A stretch of DNA of 28,560 bases from CAYPHA01 sp964410215 (GCA_964410215.1 CAYPHA010000063.1:1-28560); one strand, 5' to 3'; positions 1 to 9,081 are shown, counted from the first letter of the stretch. Notes: a model not told the origin generated them from the sequence alone. Program-made: numbers and translations.

Positions 1-2
1 CC

Positions 3-920
3 AACCTTATCGAAAGTGAACTTTTCGGACATGAAAAAGGCTCGTTTACCGGTGCTATCAGTCAGAAAAAAGGGTATTTCGAAGTAGCCGACAAGGGCAC
101 TATATTCCTGGATGAAATCGGTGAAATGCCCCTGAACACCCAGGTAAAACTGTTACGTGTACTGGAATCTGCTGAATTTATGCGGGTCGGCGGCACGACC
201 CTTCATAAAGTCGATGTGCGTATCATTGCAGCCACGAATAAAAACCTGGAACAGGCGGTGCAGAACAGTGAATTCAGGAGGGACCTGTACTACCGTCTCA
301 AGGCGATTACCATCGATATCCCGCCGCTGCGTGCGCGACGGGAAGATATACCGGTTCTGGCGGAGATATTTACCCGGGAATACATGGAAAAGAACGATAT
401 CCGCTTTAAAGGATTTTCTCCGGAATCGATGGCCCTGATGCAGCAGCACAGCTGGCCGGGGAATGTCAGGGAATTGCGTAATTTTATCGAAACAGCCATT
501 ATCCTCAACAAGGGCGAAGTCGTCCGTTCGGACTACGTCCGGTCAGCACTCAATATCGATGACAGGTATGTGCCGTCGAGCAGTCTGCCGGTACCCCTGA
601 ACAAAACCCCGGAACAGGCGGAGCGGGAACTGATCTACCGTACCCTTATCGCCCTGAAACTTGATATCAATGAAATCAAACAGTTGCTGGGCGCCGTGAT
701 CGGCAGAAATGCTGATCTGAAAAGCGCGCCGGTCGGACCGCTTATGGACGATGATACTTTTGATGACCAGGAAGTGCGTCCGACAACCCTGAATGGCATG
801 GAACGTGAATTGATCAAGGATACCCTGAGTAAATATGACGGCAGCCGTCGAAAAACAGCCCGGGCGCTGCAGATCAGTGAACGCACCTTGTATAGAAAGA
901 TCAAAGAATATGGCCTGTAG
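3..920 (+). CDS. Sigma-54-dependent transcriptional activator (AAA+ and Fis-type HTH), 5' partial
   Basis: The reading frame is open from the window edge, so the N-terminal receiver or sensor domain and Walker A lie outside. What remains is the C-terminal half of an NtrC-family bacterial enhancer-binding protein. The sigma-54 contact loop is visible as GSFTGA (39-56), a Ser variant of GAFTGA. Walker B follows as TIFLDEIGE (about 99-125), then VRIIAATNKNL, an arginine-rich FRRDLYYRL segment and the family signature WPGNVREL (about 454-477). The last 40 residues form a Fis-type helix-turn-helix ending in RKTARALQISERTLYRKIKEYG. Such proteins hydrolyse ATP to remodel sigma-54 RNA polymerase at -24/-12 promoters. 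The stop overlaps the proposed start of the next gene. Whether it has a phosphoreceiver domain cannot be seen. Family assignment is very secure; target genes are unknown. Confidence 0.95.
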   Translation, partial: NLIESELFGHEKGSFTGAISQKKGYFEVADKGTIFLDEIGEMPLNTQVKLLRVLESAEFMRVGGTTLHKVDVRIIAATNKNLEQAVQNSEFRRDLYYRLKAITIDIPPLRARREDIPVLAEIFTREYMEKNDIRFKGFSPESMALMQQHSWPGNVRELRNFIETAIILNKGEVVRSDYVRSALNIDDRYVPSSSLPVPLNKTPEQAERELIYRTLIALKLDINEIKQLLGAVIGRNADLKSAPVGPLMDDDTFDDQEVRPTTLNGMERELIKDTLSKYDGSRRKTARALQISERTLYRKIKEYGL

Positions 921-1461
921 ATGTCAGCACCGGCGCACGGTACATAGAATACAGCTGCGGACATGGCAGATTCTGTCAGGCATCATCCTGCCGGCTGTCA
1001 TTCTGTATACTTTGTCGGCCTGCGGCGTTTATTCGTTCAAAGGAGCACTGCCGTCTCACATTCAAACCGTGGCCATACCCCTGTTTGATGACCGTACGGC
1101 CTATCCCGGCGTTCGGGAGAATCTGACAAACAGCCTCATCGACCAGTTCATTGCCGATAATACCCTGAAAGTCGTGGATGAATCCAAAGCCGATGTGCTG
1201 ATCACGGGGGGCATCGCCTCCATCCGGCGCACGGCAGCTACCGTGGCAGCGGGTGAAACCGTTACGGAGTACAAGGTAACGGTTAGTGTAAAGGCGAAAG
1301 GTGAAGATATAAAAATGTCGAAAGTATTGTTCGATAAAACCTTCAGTCAGTATGGACTGATGCCGAGTGACGGTGGTCAGGATGACTTTGACCTGGCTGT
1401 GGCTGAAGCGGTTCAGTTGATTACGGAAGATATATTGAATACCACCCTGGGTGGCTGGTAA
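910..1461 (+). CDS. lptE: LptE-like LPS-assembly outer-membrane lipoprotein
   Basis: 183 residues from the ATG at 910, which overlaps the end of the upstream activator; the frame stays open further 5' to 835, but that part lies inside the activator's HTH. A basic N-terminus and a hydrophobic segment lead to a lipobox LSAC with Cys38 as the lipidation site, followed by GVYSFKGALP and VAIPLFDDRT, typical of the LptE / DUF4136-like fold in FCB genomes. The middle is a predicted beta-rich domain (ITGGIASIRRT, TEYKVTVSVKAKG) and the C-terminus is helical. LptE plugs the LptD barrel during lipopolysaccharide export, so this indicates a diderm cell. Nothing here shows the partner lptD. Identification rests on the lipobox plus the GVYSF...IPLFDNRT-type pattern; another small lipoprotein family is possible. 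Confidence 0.75.
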   Translation: MACRCQHRRTVHRIQLRTWQILSGIILPAVILYTLSACGVYSFKGALPSHIQTVAIPLFDDRTAYPGVRENLTNSLIDQFIADNTLKVVDESKADVLITGGIASIRRTAATVAAGETVTEYKVTVSVKAKGEDIKMSKVLFDKTFSQYGLMPSDGGQDDFDLAVAEAVQLITEDILNTTLGGW

Positions 1462-1478
1462 CCATAGGGAGAGATAAG

Positions 1479-3125
1479 ATGTCGGAATTCTATAAAATAC
1501 TCGGAAAATCCGGTAGTGATAACATCCTTTTTGCCCATAAAGCGGCATTGCTCCTTGATGACAATATGGTTGATGATGCCCTGAATCTCTGTGAAATGGG
1601 CGTAAAGAAGTTTCCATTTTATGCGGAAGGCCATTATGTTCTCGGACGCTGTTATCAAATGTTCGAGCGCTATGATGATGCCAAGAACGAATTTGAACGG
1701 ACCCTCACATTCGCACCAGGACATGTGCGGGCCATGGGTGCCCTGGCTTATGTGTTTTACAAAAAGAAGCTCAAGAAAATGGGCAATCGCTACCTGTTGA
1801 AAAATGCGGTTCATGAACCCAATAATCAGGAGTTGATCGAGTACCTGGAAGCCCAGGGGCTGTACGGACAACTGTTTAAATCACCGATTATCGAAGCACA
1901 GCTTTCTGCGGATCTGGACGGATTTCTGCCGGATGAGAGAGAGAAGGAAGATCTCAGGGAACGTGTGGAAAAAACGTTCGGGATGTCAGACGAAACCAGG
2001 CGTATTCTTAAAAAAGATCAGGTTGACCTTGCTGAAGAATCCTATAAAGACCAGGATACGTTTGAGGTAAAGAATATCATCGATAGCCTGGATGAAGGTG
2101 ATACGACACCGAAAACCGGCATCGATCTGAGTCAGTACGCCAATGTTGAAGATGATTTTTCAACGTTGATGGGTGACTTCCTTGTGGGAGGTGAGGAAGA
2201 TGACAGCACTTCAAAAGAGGCAGACGAAACCAGAGCGGATAAGCCTTCCTCAGCCGCCCTTGATTTTGAATCGGATATGGAGGAAACCGGGAACAGGGAA
2301 GAAAACGTTACACCGCCGGTACCCGATTTTGAAAAAGAGATGGAAGAAAACGCGGTAGCCTTTTCACCGGATATGCCGGCAGGGCCGGAACAAAGGGAAG
2401 ATAAGGCAGCGGAAAAGACGTCGGAAGCACAGGAAAATGAAGATACCGTTCAAACGGAGCAGGAGGCCTTTTCTGATCTGTTGATGGATAAAAAAGGGAC
2501 GGATTCAGATGAAATGCCGGCTTTCGACAGCAAGGACCTTGACGCCATGAACGTTCTGGAGGATGAAGACGAACCGGAGGCGTTAGATGTCTTCAATGAC
2601 ACCGAATCGGTGTTCGCGGAGGATCCTGTCGTCCCGGAAGAAAAACCGTTACCTGAAACACCCGCTCCGGAAACGGAAAAACAGGAACCGGCCACAGAGG
2701 CGGATGCTGACGAAACCCTCGGGCCGGAAGAAAAGCCCGAATCCGATCAGAAAAGAGAGATGCCTGAACCGGAATCAAAACCTGAAGACAAACAGGAACC
2801 GGCTGTACCTCCGAAGCCGGAGGTCAAACCGCAACCGGATGCCAAACCGGAGGCCGAGCAGGATCTGATATTTGCCCGCAGGGAGCCGCGGACCGCGCCG
2901 GTGGAACAAACCGAAAGCGACGATGACGAGAAGACAATGTCGATCGATGAAATTATGGCGAACCCGAGTCTCGTTACACCGACATTCGGGGAAATCCTGA
3001 TCTCCCAGCGAAAATTCGCGGAAGCGCGTCATGTTTTTCTCAAACTCTGGGAACGACATCCCGACAATCCGCGTTTCAAAGAAAAAGTTGAATTCCTGGA
3101 TAAACTGATCAAGTTACAGGTGTAA
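1479..3125 (+). CDS. TPR-repeat protein with long acidic Pro/Glu linker
   Basis: 548 residues; the start is supported by a GGGAGA Shine-Dalgarno just upstream, 18 nt after the LptE-like stop. Residues about 15-130 hold tetratricopeptide-like helix pairs (LCEMGVKKFPFYAEGHYVLGR, then DDAKNEFERTLTFAPGHVRA). Residues about 200-490 are a low-complexity, strongly acidic stretch rich in Glu, Pro and Lys with PEPE/KPE-type repeats, likely disordered. The last 60 residues form another TPR-like helical pair (TFGEILISQRKFAEARHVF ... HPDNPRFKEKVEFLDKL). There is no signal peptide, so a cytoplasmic scaffolding role is likely. Co-transcription with lptE suggests a link to envelope assembly, but that is inference. 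No specific function is assigned. Confidence 0.85.
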   Translation: MSEFYKILGKSGSDNILFAHKAALLLDDNMVDDALNLCEMGVKKFPFYAEGHYVLGRCYQMFERYDDAKNEFERTLTFAPGHVRAMGALAYVFYKKKLKKMGNRYLLKNAVHEPNNQELIEYLEAQGLYGQLFKSPIIEAQLSADLDGFLPDEREKEDLRERVEKTFGMSDETRRILKKDQVDLAEESYKDQDTFEVKNIIDSLDEGDTTPKTGIDLSQYANVEDDFSTLMGDFLVGGEEDDSTSKEADETRADKPSSAALDFESDMEETGNREENVTPPVPDFEKEMEENAVAFSPDMPAGPEQREDKAAEKTSEAQENEDTVQTEQEAFSDLLMDKKGTDSDEMPAFDSKDLDAMNVLEDEDEPEALDVFNDTESVFAEDPVVPEEKPLPETPAPETEKQEPATEADADETLGPEEKPESDQKREMPEPESKPEDKQEPAVPPKPEVKPQPDAKPEAEQDLIFARREPRTAPVEQTESDDDEKTMSIDEIMANPSLVTPTFGEILISQRKFAEARHVFLKLWERHPDNPRFKEKVEFLDKLIKLQV

Positions 3126-3156
3126 ACGCGTTATTCTATTGAGATAATTAATACAT

Positions 3157-6100
3157 ATGGCTACATATAGATATTGGATTTTTCTGGCGCTGCTGGTTAT
3201 CCAATGCCTCCCTCCTTCCGGATACGGAATATCCTATTTCATTAAGCTTACGCCAGCCGGGATGGAGGCCCGCTCCGGCCTCCTTGCTCCGGTCAGCGGT
3301 ACACCATCCCTGAAAAAATATACAGAATCCCCATACCGGTATTTTCCCGTAACCGAAACACGGTCGGCGGAAGAATTTTTTTCAGACTGGCTGATTCTGG
3401 AAGCGGATATAAATAGTGACAGCCTGATACATCAGCTTAAAAGCGCGGGTATAATCGATTATGCTGAACCTGTCGGTTTCTTTGACATAGAGCAGGATGC
3501 GACTGACAGCCTGGTTGCAAAACAATGGTACCTGGACATGATTGATGTGGCCGGGGCCTGGAACGTCTCCCGCGGGATTCCGGATATCATCGTCGGTGTA
3601 ATCGATACGGGTATCGATTACACCCATCCTGATCTTTCCGGTTGTCTCTGGATTAATGCCGCTGAGGACCTGAACGGAAACGGAATCGCCGATGCCGGCG
3701 ATTTTAACGGTATCGATGATGACGGGAACGGCTTTGTGGATGATGTAATGGGTTGGGATTTTACCGATGCTCCACGGTTCGCTGACGGGGGCGATTACGA
3801 GACCCCGGATAATGATCCCATGGATGAATACCAGTCGGGCCATGGAACACAGATCGCCGGTATCATCGCCGGCGGAAATGAAGAGGAAACCGGCATCACG
3901 GGCATTGCTCCCGGTATTAAGGTCATGAACCTCCGGGCCGGAACGGCCTCGGGGTATCTCGAAGAGGATGATGTGGCCCGGGCATTGTTGTATGCAATCG
4001 GGAACGGGGCACGCATTATCAATATGAGTTTCGGCGATGTGGCCCTTTCGCGTTTTCTTAAAGATGTGATCCATTATGCCTATGAAAAAGGTGCCATTAT
4101 TATCGCCTCAGCCGGAAACGAAGCCACCGATCAGATACATTATCCAAGCGGTTTGCCCGAAGTTATTTCCGTCGGTGCCTCCAACCAGTCGGATAACCGG
4201 GCCGGCTTTTCGAATTACGGGACGACACTGGACATGGTGGCCCCCGGAAGCAATATTTTCAGCACGGCCATCGGCGGTGGATATAACACCGTCAACGGTA
4301 CCTCCTTCAGCGCACCGCTGGTTTCGGCCTGCGCGGCCCTGCTGCTTTCCGTAAATCCTTTTCTCCAGGCGGAACAGGTGCGCAATATCCTCAAAACAAG
4401 CTCAGAGGATATTCTCATTCAGGGCTGGGACCACTGGTCGGGTGCGGGCCGGCTCTCTGCGGGAAACGCAATGCGCGTAGAAAAATCCGGTATCCTTTAC
4501 CTGACTCAACCCGTATCCGGATTCAGCGTTTCGGCGGATTCTCTCTGGATAACGGGGAGCGTGTCTCATCCCGATCTGAAATCTTACGAGCTCTGGTACG
4601 GACTGGGATCGAATCCCGCTGACTGGCAGCCGCTCCTTTCCGAAGCAGGAAGGCAGGTCTACCAGGATACGCTCGCTCTTTTCGATCTGACGACACTGCC
4701 GGACACGGTTCTGACCCTGCGGCTGCGGTTAAACCTTATCAACCGTGCATCCGATGAAATGCGCGTAACTTTTGAGGTCGACCGCACGGAACCGCTTATT
4801 TCCAACGTTTCCGTGTTGCCCCTGCTGGATGGTCACATTTCCTCCAGCCTGATATCGTTCGAAACAGATGACATCACGTCGGCCGGGATCTACATGAAAA
4901 GGGAAGGAGAAACCGCATTCGCGAAATATATCGCATCCGGTTATGAAACCCGCCGACATTTTATCAAAACCGACATGGACGCTTTTGAAGGACGTTATGA
5001 CTTCTATATAGAGGTTCGCAACGCCGCAGGATTGTCCGCCTCTGACCGGAATGGCGGGCTCTACTATTCCTTTGAGAACCGTGATCCCATGCGCTGGAAA
5101 CAGTTTTTTCGTGTGCCATGGTCGCTGCCGTCCGGTTACATGCTGCCGGAAGTGACCGATCTTGATCATGATTCCAAAAAGGAAATCATCATAAGCCGTT
5201 ATAATGAAAACCATGGCTTTGGCCCGGTTGAAATTTATGAATTCGAAGGGGGGCGGTTTGAACTGCGGCTTGAAACGGCATTTCCGGCAATTCCCCGTGC
5301 AGCCGGTGATGTGGATGGTGACGGGTTGAGCGATATTCTGTTCGGTTACGGACAGCAGGCGTTCATCCTGGAATCAACCGCGCCGAATACCTTTCCGACA
5401 GAGGTCGTCTGGGCGGACTCGCTGCAATTCTGGGGGGCTGCGTATACGGATATGGATCATGACGGACAGTCTGAAATTATCGGCAGAATTGATTCACAGT
5501 ATGTGGTCCTTGAAAATTCCGGTGATAATCGTTTTTCCGAAATCGCCCGGCTGGATAATCCGTCAGAGGGAAGTAACCGCTTCGCCGTACCCCGTATCGC
5601 CGTGGGTGACCTGAACGGTGACGCGCGCAGTGATCTGGCTTTCGGTGACACCGATGGCGATTATGTCGTCTATACAGCTGCTTCGGACAACCGGTTTTCA
5701 CTGCTGACATCCGGTAAGGCGGGTCAAAAGGATGTAACGGAAATGATCGTTATGGACCGCAAAGGGCAGATGTTCACCGGAAGTCATACGGCTGAGAATG
5801 TCAATTATGAACATGAATATGATGCCCGTTACTGGTTACTGGAAGGACTGGATTTTACGGAAACGGGATCGCCGCCTTATATCAGCAGCGCGATCGCCAT
5901 TTACGGGTACCAGTCAACGCGTGAATATGACAGCGGATTGAAACTGGCTGAATGGAACGGCAGAGATGCCCTTTTTGTCAGTTTTTTTCCTGACCTCTAT
6001 GTCTTCATGAAGGAGGAAGAAGAATGGACGCCGGTGTGGCATTACCGTGAAGCCCGTTCCAATACGGTAATCACCGCCGATCTGGACAACGATGGGCAGG

Positions 6101-7284
6101 AAGAATTTTATTTTAACGATGGCAGGCAAATTATCGGGTATAGCAGCGGAAATACCAGCAGACCGGAAATGATTCAGCAGATTTCGGCTGTTCCCCTGGA
6201 CAGTGGGCGGGTACATATCCGCTGGACGGGAAACAGTCCGGTTTATCGTGTCTATCGCGGTGTACATCGTGATTCTATGCGGCAGGTGGCACGGGTCGAT
6301 AATACCATTTACACGGATAGCCTGCTGACCCCGGAGACACTCTATTATTATACGGTTACGGCCGTCGATTCCGGCTTTGAATACCCGGAAAGTTTTCCGG
6401 GCGAACCGGATTCGGCACGGACCAGTTATCCGCCGATGCTCATCGATACAGAGGTTGTTAACGAAAAACAACTTGCACTGCATTTCAATGAAGACGTGAT
6501 TGTCCGTTCACCGCTGGTACGCAGGTCTTCGGACCGGACACAGGCGACATCGGTGGTGTCCAAAGAACGGCCTGATCAGGTACTGGTAAGCTTTGCAAGC
6601 CCTTTTGTCCCCGGACGTACCGATACGGTCTTTGCCGATGGAATTACAGACAGGCACCGTGTTCCGGTTGATATACGCTACAACCGTATGACATTTGTTT
6701 TTAGAGATAAAGAGTCGGAACCCTATGTGGAGGAAGTGCAAATAAGGCAACGGTTTCAGTTACACGTGCGGTTCAGTGAACCGATGGATACCCTGACTTT
6801 GAAAGATCTGGACCATTACAGTCTGGAACCTTCGGGAGAGGTCTTAGCGGTTTCGCTCACGGACAGGTCTGCTGAGCAGATTATGTTGAAAATTGACGAA
6901 AAATCCTTTGCCGGGGGATTCGGGCAACCCGCTTACCTGGTGCTCAGCGGACTTAAAAGCGCGAAGGGTGTAGCCCTGCGTAATGGCGGCACCATTCATT
7001 TATTCGAAGAAGCCGGCGATTTAGCGCGCATGCTGGTCTATCCCCAACCGCTCAAACCGGATCACCGGGAGCTTGTTTTCTCCCGAATCCCCGACGAATC
7101 GGAAATATCCATATTTAATCTCAATGGGCGGTTGATCAGGAAGCTTTCAGAACGTACTTTTTTCGGAGCCATTCGCTGGGATCTCCGTGATATATCGGGA
7201 AACCGGATTCCGTCCGGCATCTATGTCTATGAAATACGTCATGAAGGAGAGAAGAAGGTTGGTAAGTTGGTCGTACTTAGATAA
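3157..7284 (+). CDS. Giant secreted subtilisin-family (S8) serine peptidase with VCBS/FG-GAP repeats and C-terminal FlgD-like sorting domain
   Basis: 1375 residues. An N-terminal signal peptide (about 1-24, hydrophobic WIFLALLVIQCL) is followed by a propeptide-like region and an S8 catalytic domain: Asp150 in VIDTGIDYTHPDL, His229 in SGHGTQIAGIIAG, oxyanion Asn321 in ASAGN and nucleophile Ser383 in NGTSFSAPLVS. An Asp/Asn/Gly-rich insert (171-202) looks like a calcium-binding loop. Residues about 650-1000 carry at least five FG-GAP/VCBS-like DxDxDG repeats (DLDHDSKKEI, DVDGDGLSDI, DMDHDGQSEI, DLNGDARSDL, DLDNDGQEEF). A fibronectin-III-like module follows (about 1010-1090), then beta domains, and the last 80 residues (YPQPLKPDHREL ... 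SGIYVYEIRHEG ... GKLVVLR) match FlgD-like / type IX sorting domains of FCB bacteria. It is probably exported and surface-anchored or released. The start has only a weak ribosome-binding site. Confidence 0.92.
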   Translation: MATYRYWIFLALLVIQCLPPSGYGISYFIKLTPAGMEARSGLLAPVSGTPSLKKYTESPYRYFPVTETRSAEEFFSDWLILEADINSDSLIHQLKSAGIIDYAEPVGFFDIEQDATDSLVAKQWYLDMIDVAGAWNVSRGIPDIIVGVIDTGIDYTHPDLSGCLWINAAEDLNGNGIADAGDFNGIDDDGNGFVDDVMGWDFTDAPRFADGGDYETPDNDPMDEYQSGHGTQIAGIIAGGNEEETGITGIAPGIKVMNLRAGTASGYLEEDDVARALLYAIGNGARIINMSFGDVALSRFLKDVIHYAYEKGAIIIASAGNEATDQIHYPSGLPEVISVGASNQSDNRAGFSNYGTTLDMVAPGSNIFSTAIGGGYNTVNGTSFSAPLVSACAALLLSVNPFLQAEQVRNILKTSSEDILIQGWDHWSGAGRLSAGNAMRVEKSGILYLTQPVSGFSVSADSLWITGSVSHPDLKSYELWYGLGSNPADWQPLLSEAGRQVYQDTLALFDLTTLPDTVLTLRLRLNLINRASDEMRVTFEVDRTEPLISNVSVLPLLDGHISSSLISFETDDITSAGIYMKREGETAFAKYIASGYETRRHFIKTDMDAFEGRYDFYIEVRNAAGLSASDRNGGLYYSFENRDPMRWKQFFRVPWSLPSGYMLPEVTDLDHDSKKEIIISRYNENHGFGPVEIYEFEGGRFELRLETAFPAIPRAAGDVDGDGLSDILFGYGQQAFILESTAPNTFPTEVVWADSLQFWGAAYTDMDHDGQSEIIGRIDSQYVVLENSGDNRFSEIARLDNPSEGSNRFAVPRIAVGDLNGDARSDLAFGDTDGDYVVYTAASDNRFSLLTSGKAGQKDVTEMIVMDRKGQMFTGSHTAENVNYEHEYDARYWLLEGLDFTETGSPPYISSAIAIYGYQSTREYDSGLKLAEWNGRDALFVSFFPDLYVFMKEEEEWTPVWHYREARSNTVITADLDNDGQEEFYFNDGRQIIGYSSGNTSRPEMIQQISAVPLDSGRVHIRWTGNSPVYRVYRGVHRDSMRQVARVDNTIYTDSLLTPETLYYYTVTAVDSGFEYPESFPGEPDSARTSYPPMLIDTEVVNEKQLALHFNEDVIVRSPLVRRSSDRTQATSVVSKERPDQVLVSFASPFVPGRTDTVFADGITDRHRVPVDIRYNRMTFVFRDKESEPYVEEVQIRQRFQLHVRFSEPMDTLTLKDLDHYSLEPSGEVLAVSLTDRSAEQIMLKIDEKSFAGGFGQPAYLVLSGLKSAKGVALRNGGTIHLFEEAGDLARMLVYPQPLKPDHRELVFSRIPDESEISIFNLNGRLIRKLSERTFFGAIRWDLRDISGNRIPSGIYVYEIRHEGEKKVGKLVVLR

Positions 7285-7285
7285 A

Positions 7286-7320
7286 GAAAAAAGAAAAAAG
7301 AAAAAAGAAAAAAGAAAAAA
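7286..7320 (+). repeat. Heptamer tandem repeat (GAAAAAA) x5
   Basis: Five perfect, uninterrupted copies of the 7-bp unit GAAAAAA begin 2 nt after the TAA stop of the subtilase gene. It is one of several 7-bp-period repeats at gene 3' ends in this window. Confidence 0.95.
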
Positions 7321-7349
7321 CATGAAATTTGAAATAGGAAGTTGAGGAA

Positions 7350-8033
7350 ATGGAGAAGCGTAAGGGATCGGGCAGAGGATCAGGAAAACGGTATCATAAT
7401 CCGCTGGTTGTGGCGGTGACGGGTGGAATCGGGACCGGACAGTCTACTGTCTGCGAGTATTTTCAGGAGTGGGGATGTAAGGTCATCAACGCGGATGTGA
7501 AAGCGCGTGATGTCATAAACCGGAATCGCAGGCTTCAGAATGAATTGCAGAAAGAATTCGGTGAAGATATTATAGTAAAAGGCCACCTGGACCGGAAGCG
7601 TCTTGCCGAGCGTGCTTTCAAAGATGAACTGAACACGGCCAAGCTAAACCGGCTGGTTCATCCGCGCATGGTGGAAAGCCTGGTTGAAGAGATGGAAAAG
7701 GCCCGGTTCTGCAGACGGTATCCCGTGATCGTCGTCGATGCCGCTCTGGTGTATGAAATCAGTATCGAACGTAATTTTGACCAGGTTATCGTGGTCAGGG
7801 CACACATGGAGACGCGCAGACAACGGGTACAGAAAAGGGATGGTATGACGCGGCAGCAATTCATGGAACGGGTTGCCAAACAGATTCCGTTGGAGGAAAA
7901 AGTCCGCTGGGCGGATCAGGTCATCGAAAACAACGGTTCACTGGATGATCTGAAACTAAAAACCCGGCATGTTTACAACAAACTGATGGATATACAGAAA
8001 CAGACTGAGGGGAAAAGTAAAAAACGTACCTGA
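7350..8033 (+). CDS. coaE: Dephospho-CoA kinase-like protein with Gln in the P-loop
   Basis: 227 residues. A basic 17-residue extension precedes a P-loop NTPase fold typical of dephospho-CoA kinase, the last step of coenzyme A synthesis (ATP + dephospho-CoA). Recognisable parts are VTGGIGTGQSTVCEYF, GCKVINADVKARDVI, LVHPRMVESLVEEM, and the lid/C-terminal region RRQRVQKRDGMT ... WADQVIENNGSLDDL. The Walker A lysine of GGIGSGKS is replaced by Gln31 (codon CAG at 7450-7452), and the usual PLLFE motif reads DAALVYEIS. The protein is therefore CoaE-like, but its activity is in doubt or depends on another residue. Start ATG at 7350 has a nearby GAGGAA. The gene ends 10 nt from the convergent TonB-like gene. 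Confidence 0.8.
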   Translation: MEKRKGSGRGSGKRYHNPLVVAVTGGIGTGQSTVCEYFQEWGCKVINADVKARDVINRNRRLQNELQKEFGEDIIVKGHLDRKRLAERAFKDELNTAKLNRLVHPRMVESLVEEMEKARFCRRYPVIVVDAALVYEISIERNFDQVIVVRAHMETRRQRVQKRDGMTRQQFMERVAKQIPLEEKVRWADQVIENNGSLDDLKLKTRHVYNKLMDIQKQTEGKSKKRT

Positions 8034-8043
8034 ATCCTGAACC

Positions 8044-8976
8044 CTAATTAAAAATAAACTTCTGCACGACCTGGGCGATGCCCATGGATTCGTCGAGCTT
8101 CTCAAAATCCCGCCAGCGTTTGATATAGTTTTTAATGCATTGTTCGACCGCCCGGTTGCGAATGGTTGAACTGACAATCCGTATACTTTCCGGCAGAACA
8201 TGACCTTCATACGAGATACTGAAGCGGACCTTTACATAACCACGAAGGCCCGATATGAGCCGGGCTTCCTTATTGAAACAAAATTCGATCATCGGACGGT
8301 AACGTTGGACCACCCTGTTGATCTCATCGGGATCCCGGTATCCGACCGGTTCGTCTCTGCGTTCGTGAATAAGCTCATCTGTAAACTCGATCATGACATT
8401 ACCACGCCGGGAAAGATTGTAGTTGAAGGGTGTAATCCTGGGATCATCAATATCTCCCGGATCGATCCGCCTGTTTCGGGTACGGCCTTCCGAGAAAAGC
8501 CTGCCCTCGGCCCGGGCTCTTTCCAGGTCCGTGGGTATAGCGTCCTCATCGAAGGCGACCAGATCATCGGGGACGGGGAGATCCGAGTACGGGTCGGAAT
8601 TACTCAGTTCTGCCAGTACACCTTCTCCGGAAAGTCGGTCACCGATATCCCGGCGCTGCTGTTCGCGGGTCGCTTCTGCTGTGAGGGGAGGTGTTTCAGG
8701 CGGTTGTGCCGGAATACGCGGGGAGATATCGATATCCGGGACCGGTTCTTCAACCGGCTCGGGTTCCGGTAAGAATTCGGTTACCCGTTCGATGAATCGC
8801 TCACGGAATAGTTCATCCGCCTGCCGATCCAGACGGTAATAGTCAATATTTGCCGTTATGATCACCGCGATAAGGATGGCTGATGCCGTAACGCTGAAGA
8901 TGAATAGAAGTCGCCTGTTTATACGATCAGACCAGCTCAGACCGAAATACTGATTGAATTCCCTCGATTCTTTCAA
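8044..8976 (-). CDS. TonB / AgmX-PglI C-terminal domain envelope protein
   Basis: 310 residues read from a TTG codon (8974-8976); no in-frame ATG lies before the membrane segment, and a GGGG sits a few bases upstream. A short cytoplasmic N-terminus leads to one transmembrane helix (about 22-44, LLFIFSVTASAILIAVII). A Pro/Glu-rich periplasmic spacer follows (about 68-105, EPEPVEEPVPDIDISPRIP), then a charged linker and a C-terminal domain (about 215-310): RYRPMIEFCFNKEARL ... GYVKVRFSISYEGHV ... AVEQCIKNYIKRW. This pattern, with one Cys on each side of the beta strand, matches the AgmX/PglI C-terminal (TonB-like) family. Such proteins transmit inner-membrane energy or act in gliding/envelope complexes; no ExbB/ExbD partner is in the window. 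The gene is transcribed away from the CRP-like palindrome at 9066-9081. Confidence 0.8.
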   Translation of the reverse strand: MKESREFNQYFGLSWSDRINRRLLFIFSVTASAILIAVIITANIDYYRLDRQADELFRERFIERVTEFLPEPEPVEEPVPDIDISPRIPAQPPETPPLTAEATREQQRRDIGDRLSGEGVLAELSNSDPYSDLPVPDDLVAFDEDAIPTDLERARAEGRLFSEGRTRNRRIDPGDIDDPRITPFNYNLSRRGNVMIEFTDELIHERRDEPVGYRDPDEINRVVQRYRPMIEFCFNKEARLISGLRGYVKVRFSISYEGHVLPESIRIVSSTIRNRAVEQCIKNYIKRWRDFEKLDESMGIAQVVQKFIFN

Positions 8977-9026
8977 AAAGGCCCCAATTCGATAATCGTA
9001 AGCGGTAATCGATGCACGATGTTATT

Positions 9027-9032
9027 ATTATA
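9027..9032 (-). promoter_or_regulatory. Possible -10 element for the TonB-like gene
   Basis: On the minus strand this reads TATAAT, about 50 nt upstream of the TTG start. The matching -35 position (9050-9055) is poor (CGACCA), so activator help from the nearby palindrome is conceivable but unproven. Confidence 0.3.
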
Positions 9033-9065
9033 TGAATATATTTAAAGAATGGTCGCTGGGTGCTT

Positions 9066-9081
9066 TGTGATACATATCACG
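9066..9081. promoter_or_regulatory. CRP/FNR-family-like palindromic operator
   Basis: TGTGATACATATCACG matches the CRP-type pattern TGTGA-N6-TCAC. Its arms GTGATA/TATCAC are perfectly symmetrical around CA. It lies in the divergent region between the minus-strand TonB-like gene and the plus-strand spmA-like gene, where regulators normally bind. The regulator and the regulated direction are not known. Confidence 0.5.

Noticed and set aside
976..1617. Long minus-strand reading frame opposite lptE
   Set aside because: It is a shadow of lptE and the TPR gene, without ribosome-binding site or family pattern.
8200..8772. Plus-strand frame opposite the TonB-like gene
   Set aside because: It is antisense to a gene with a clear domain pattern and has no motif of its own.
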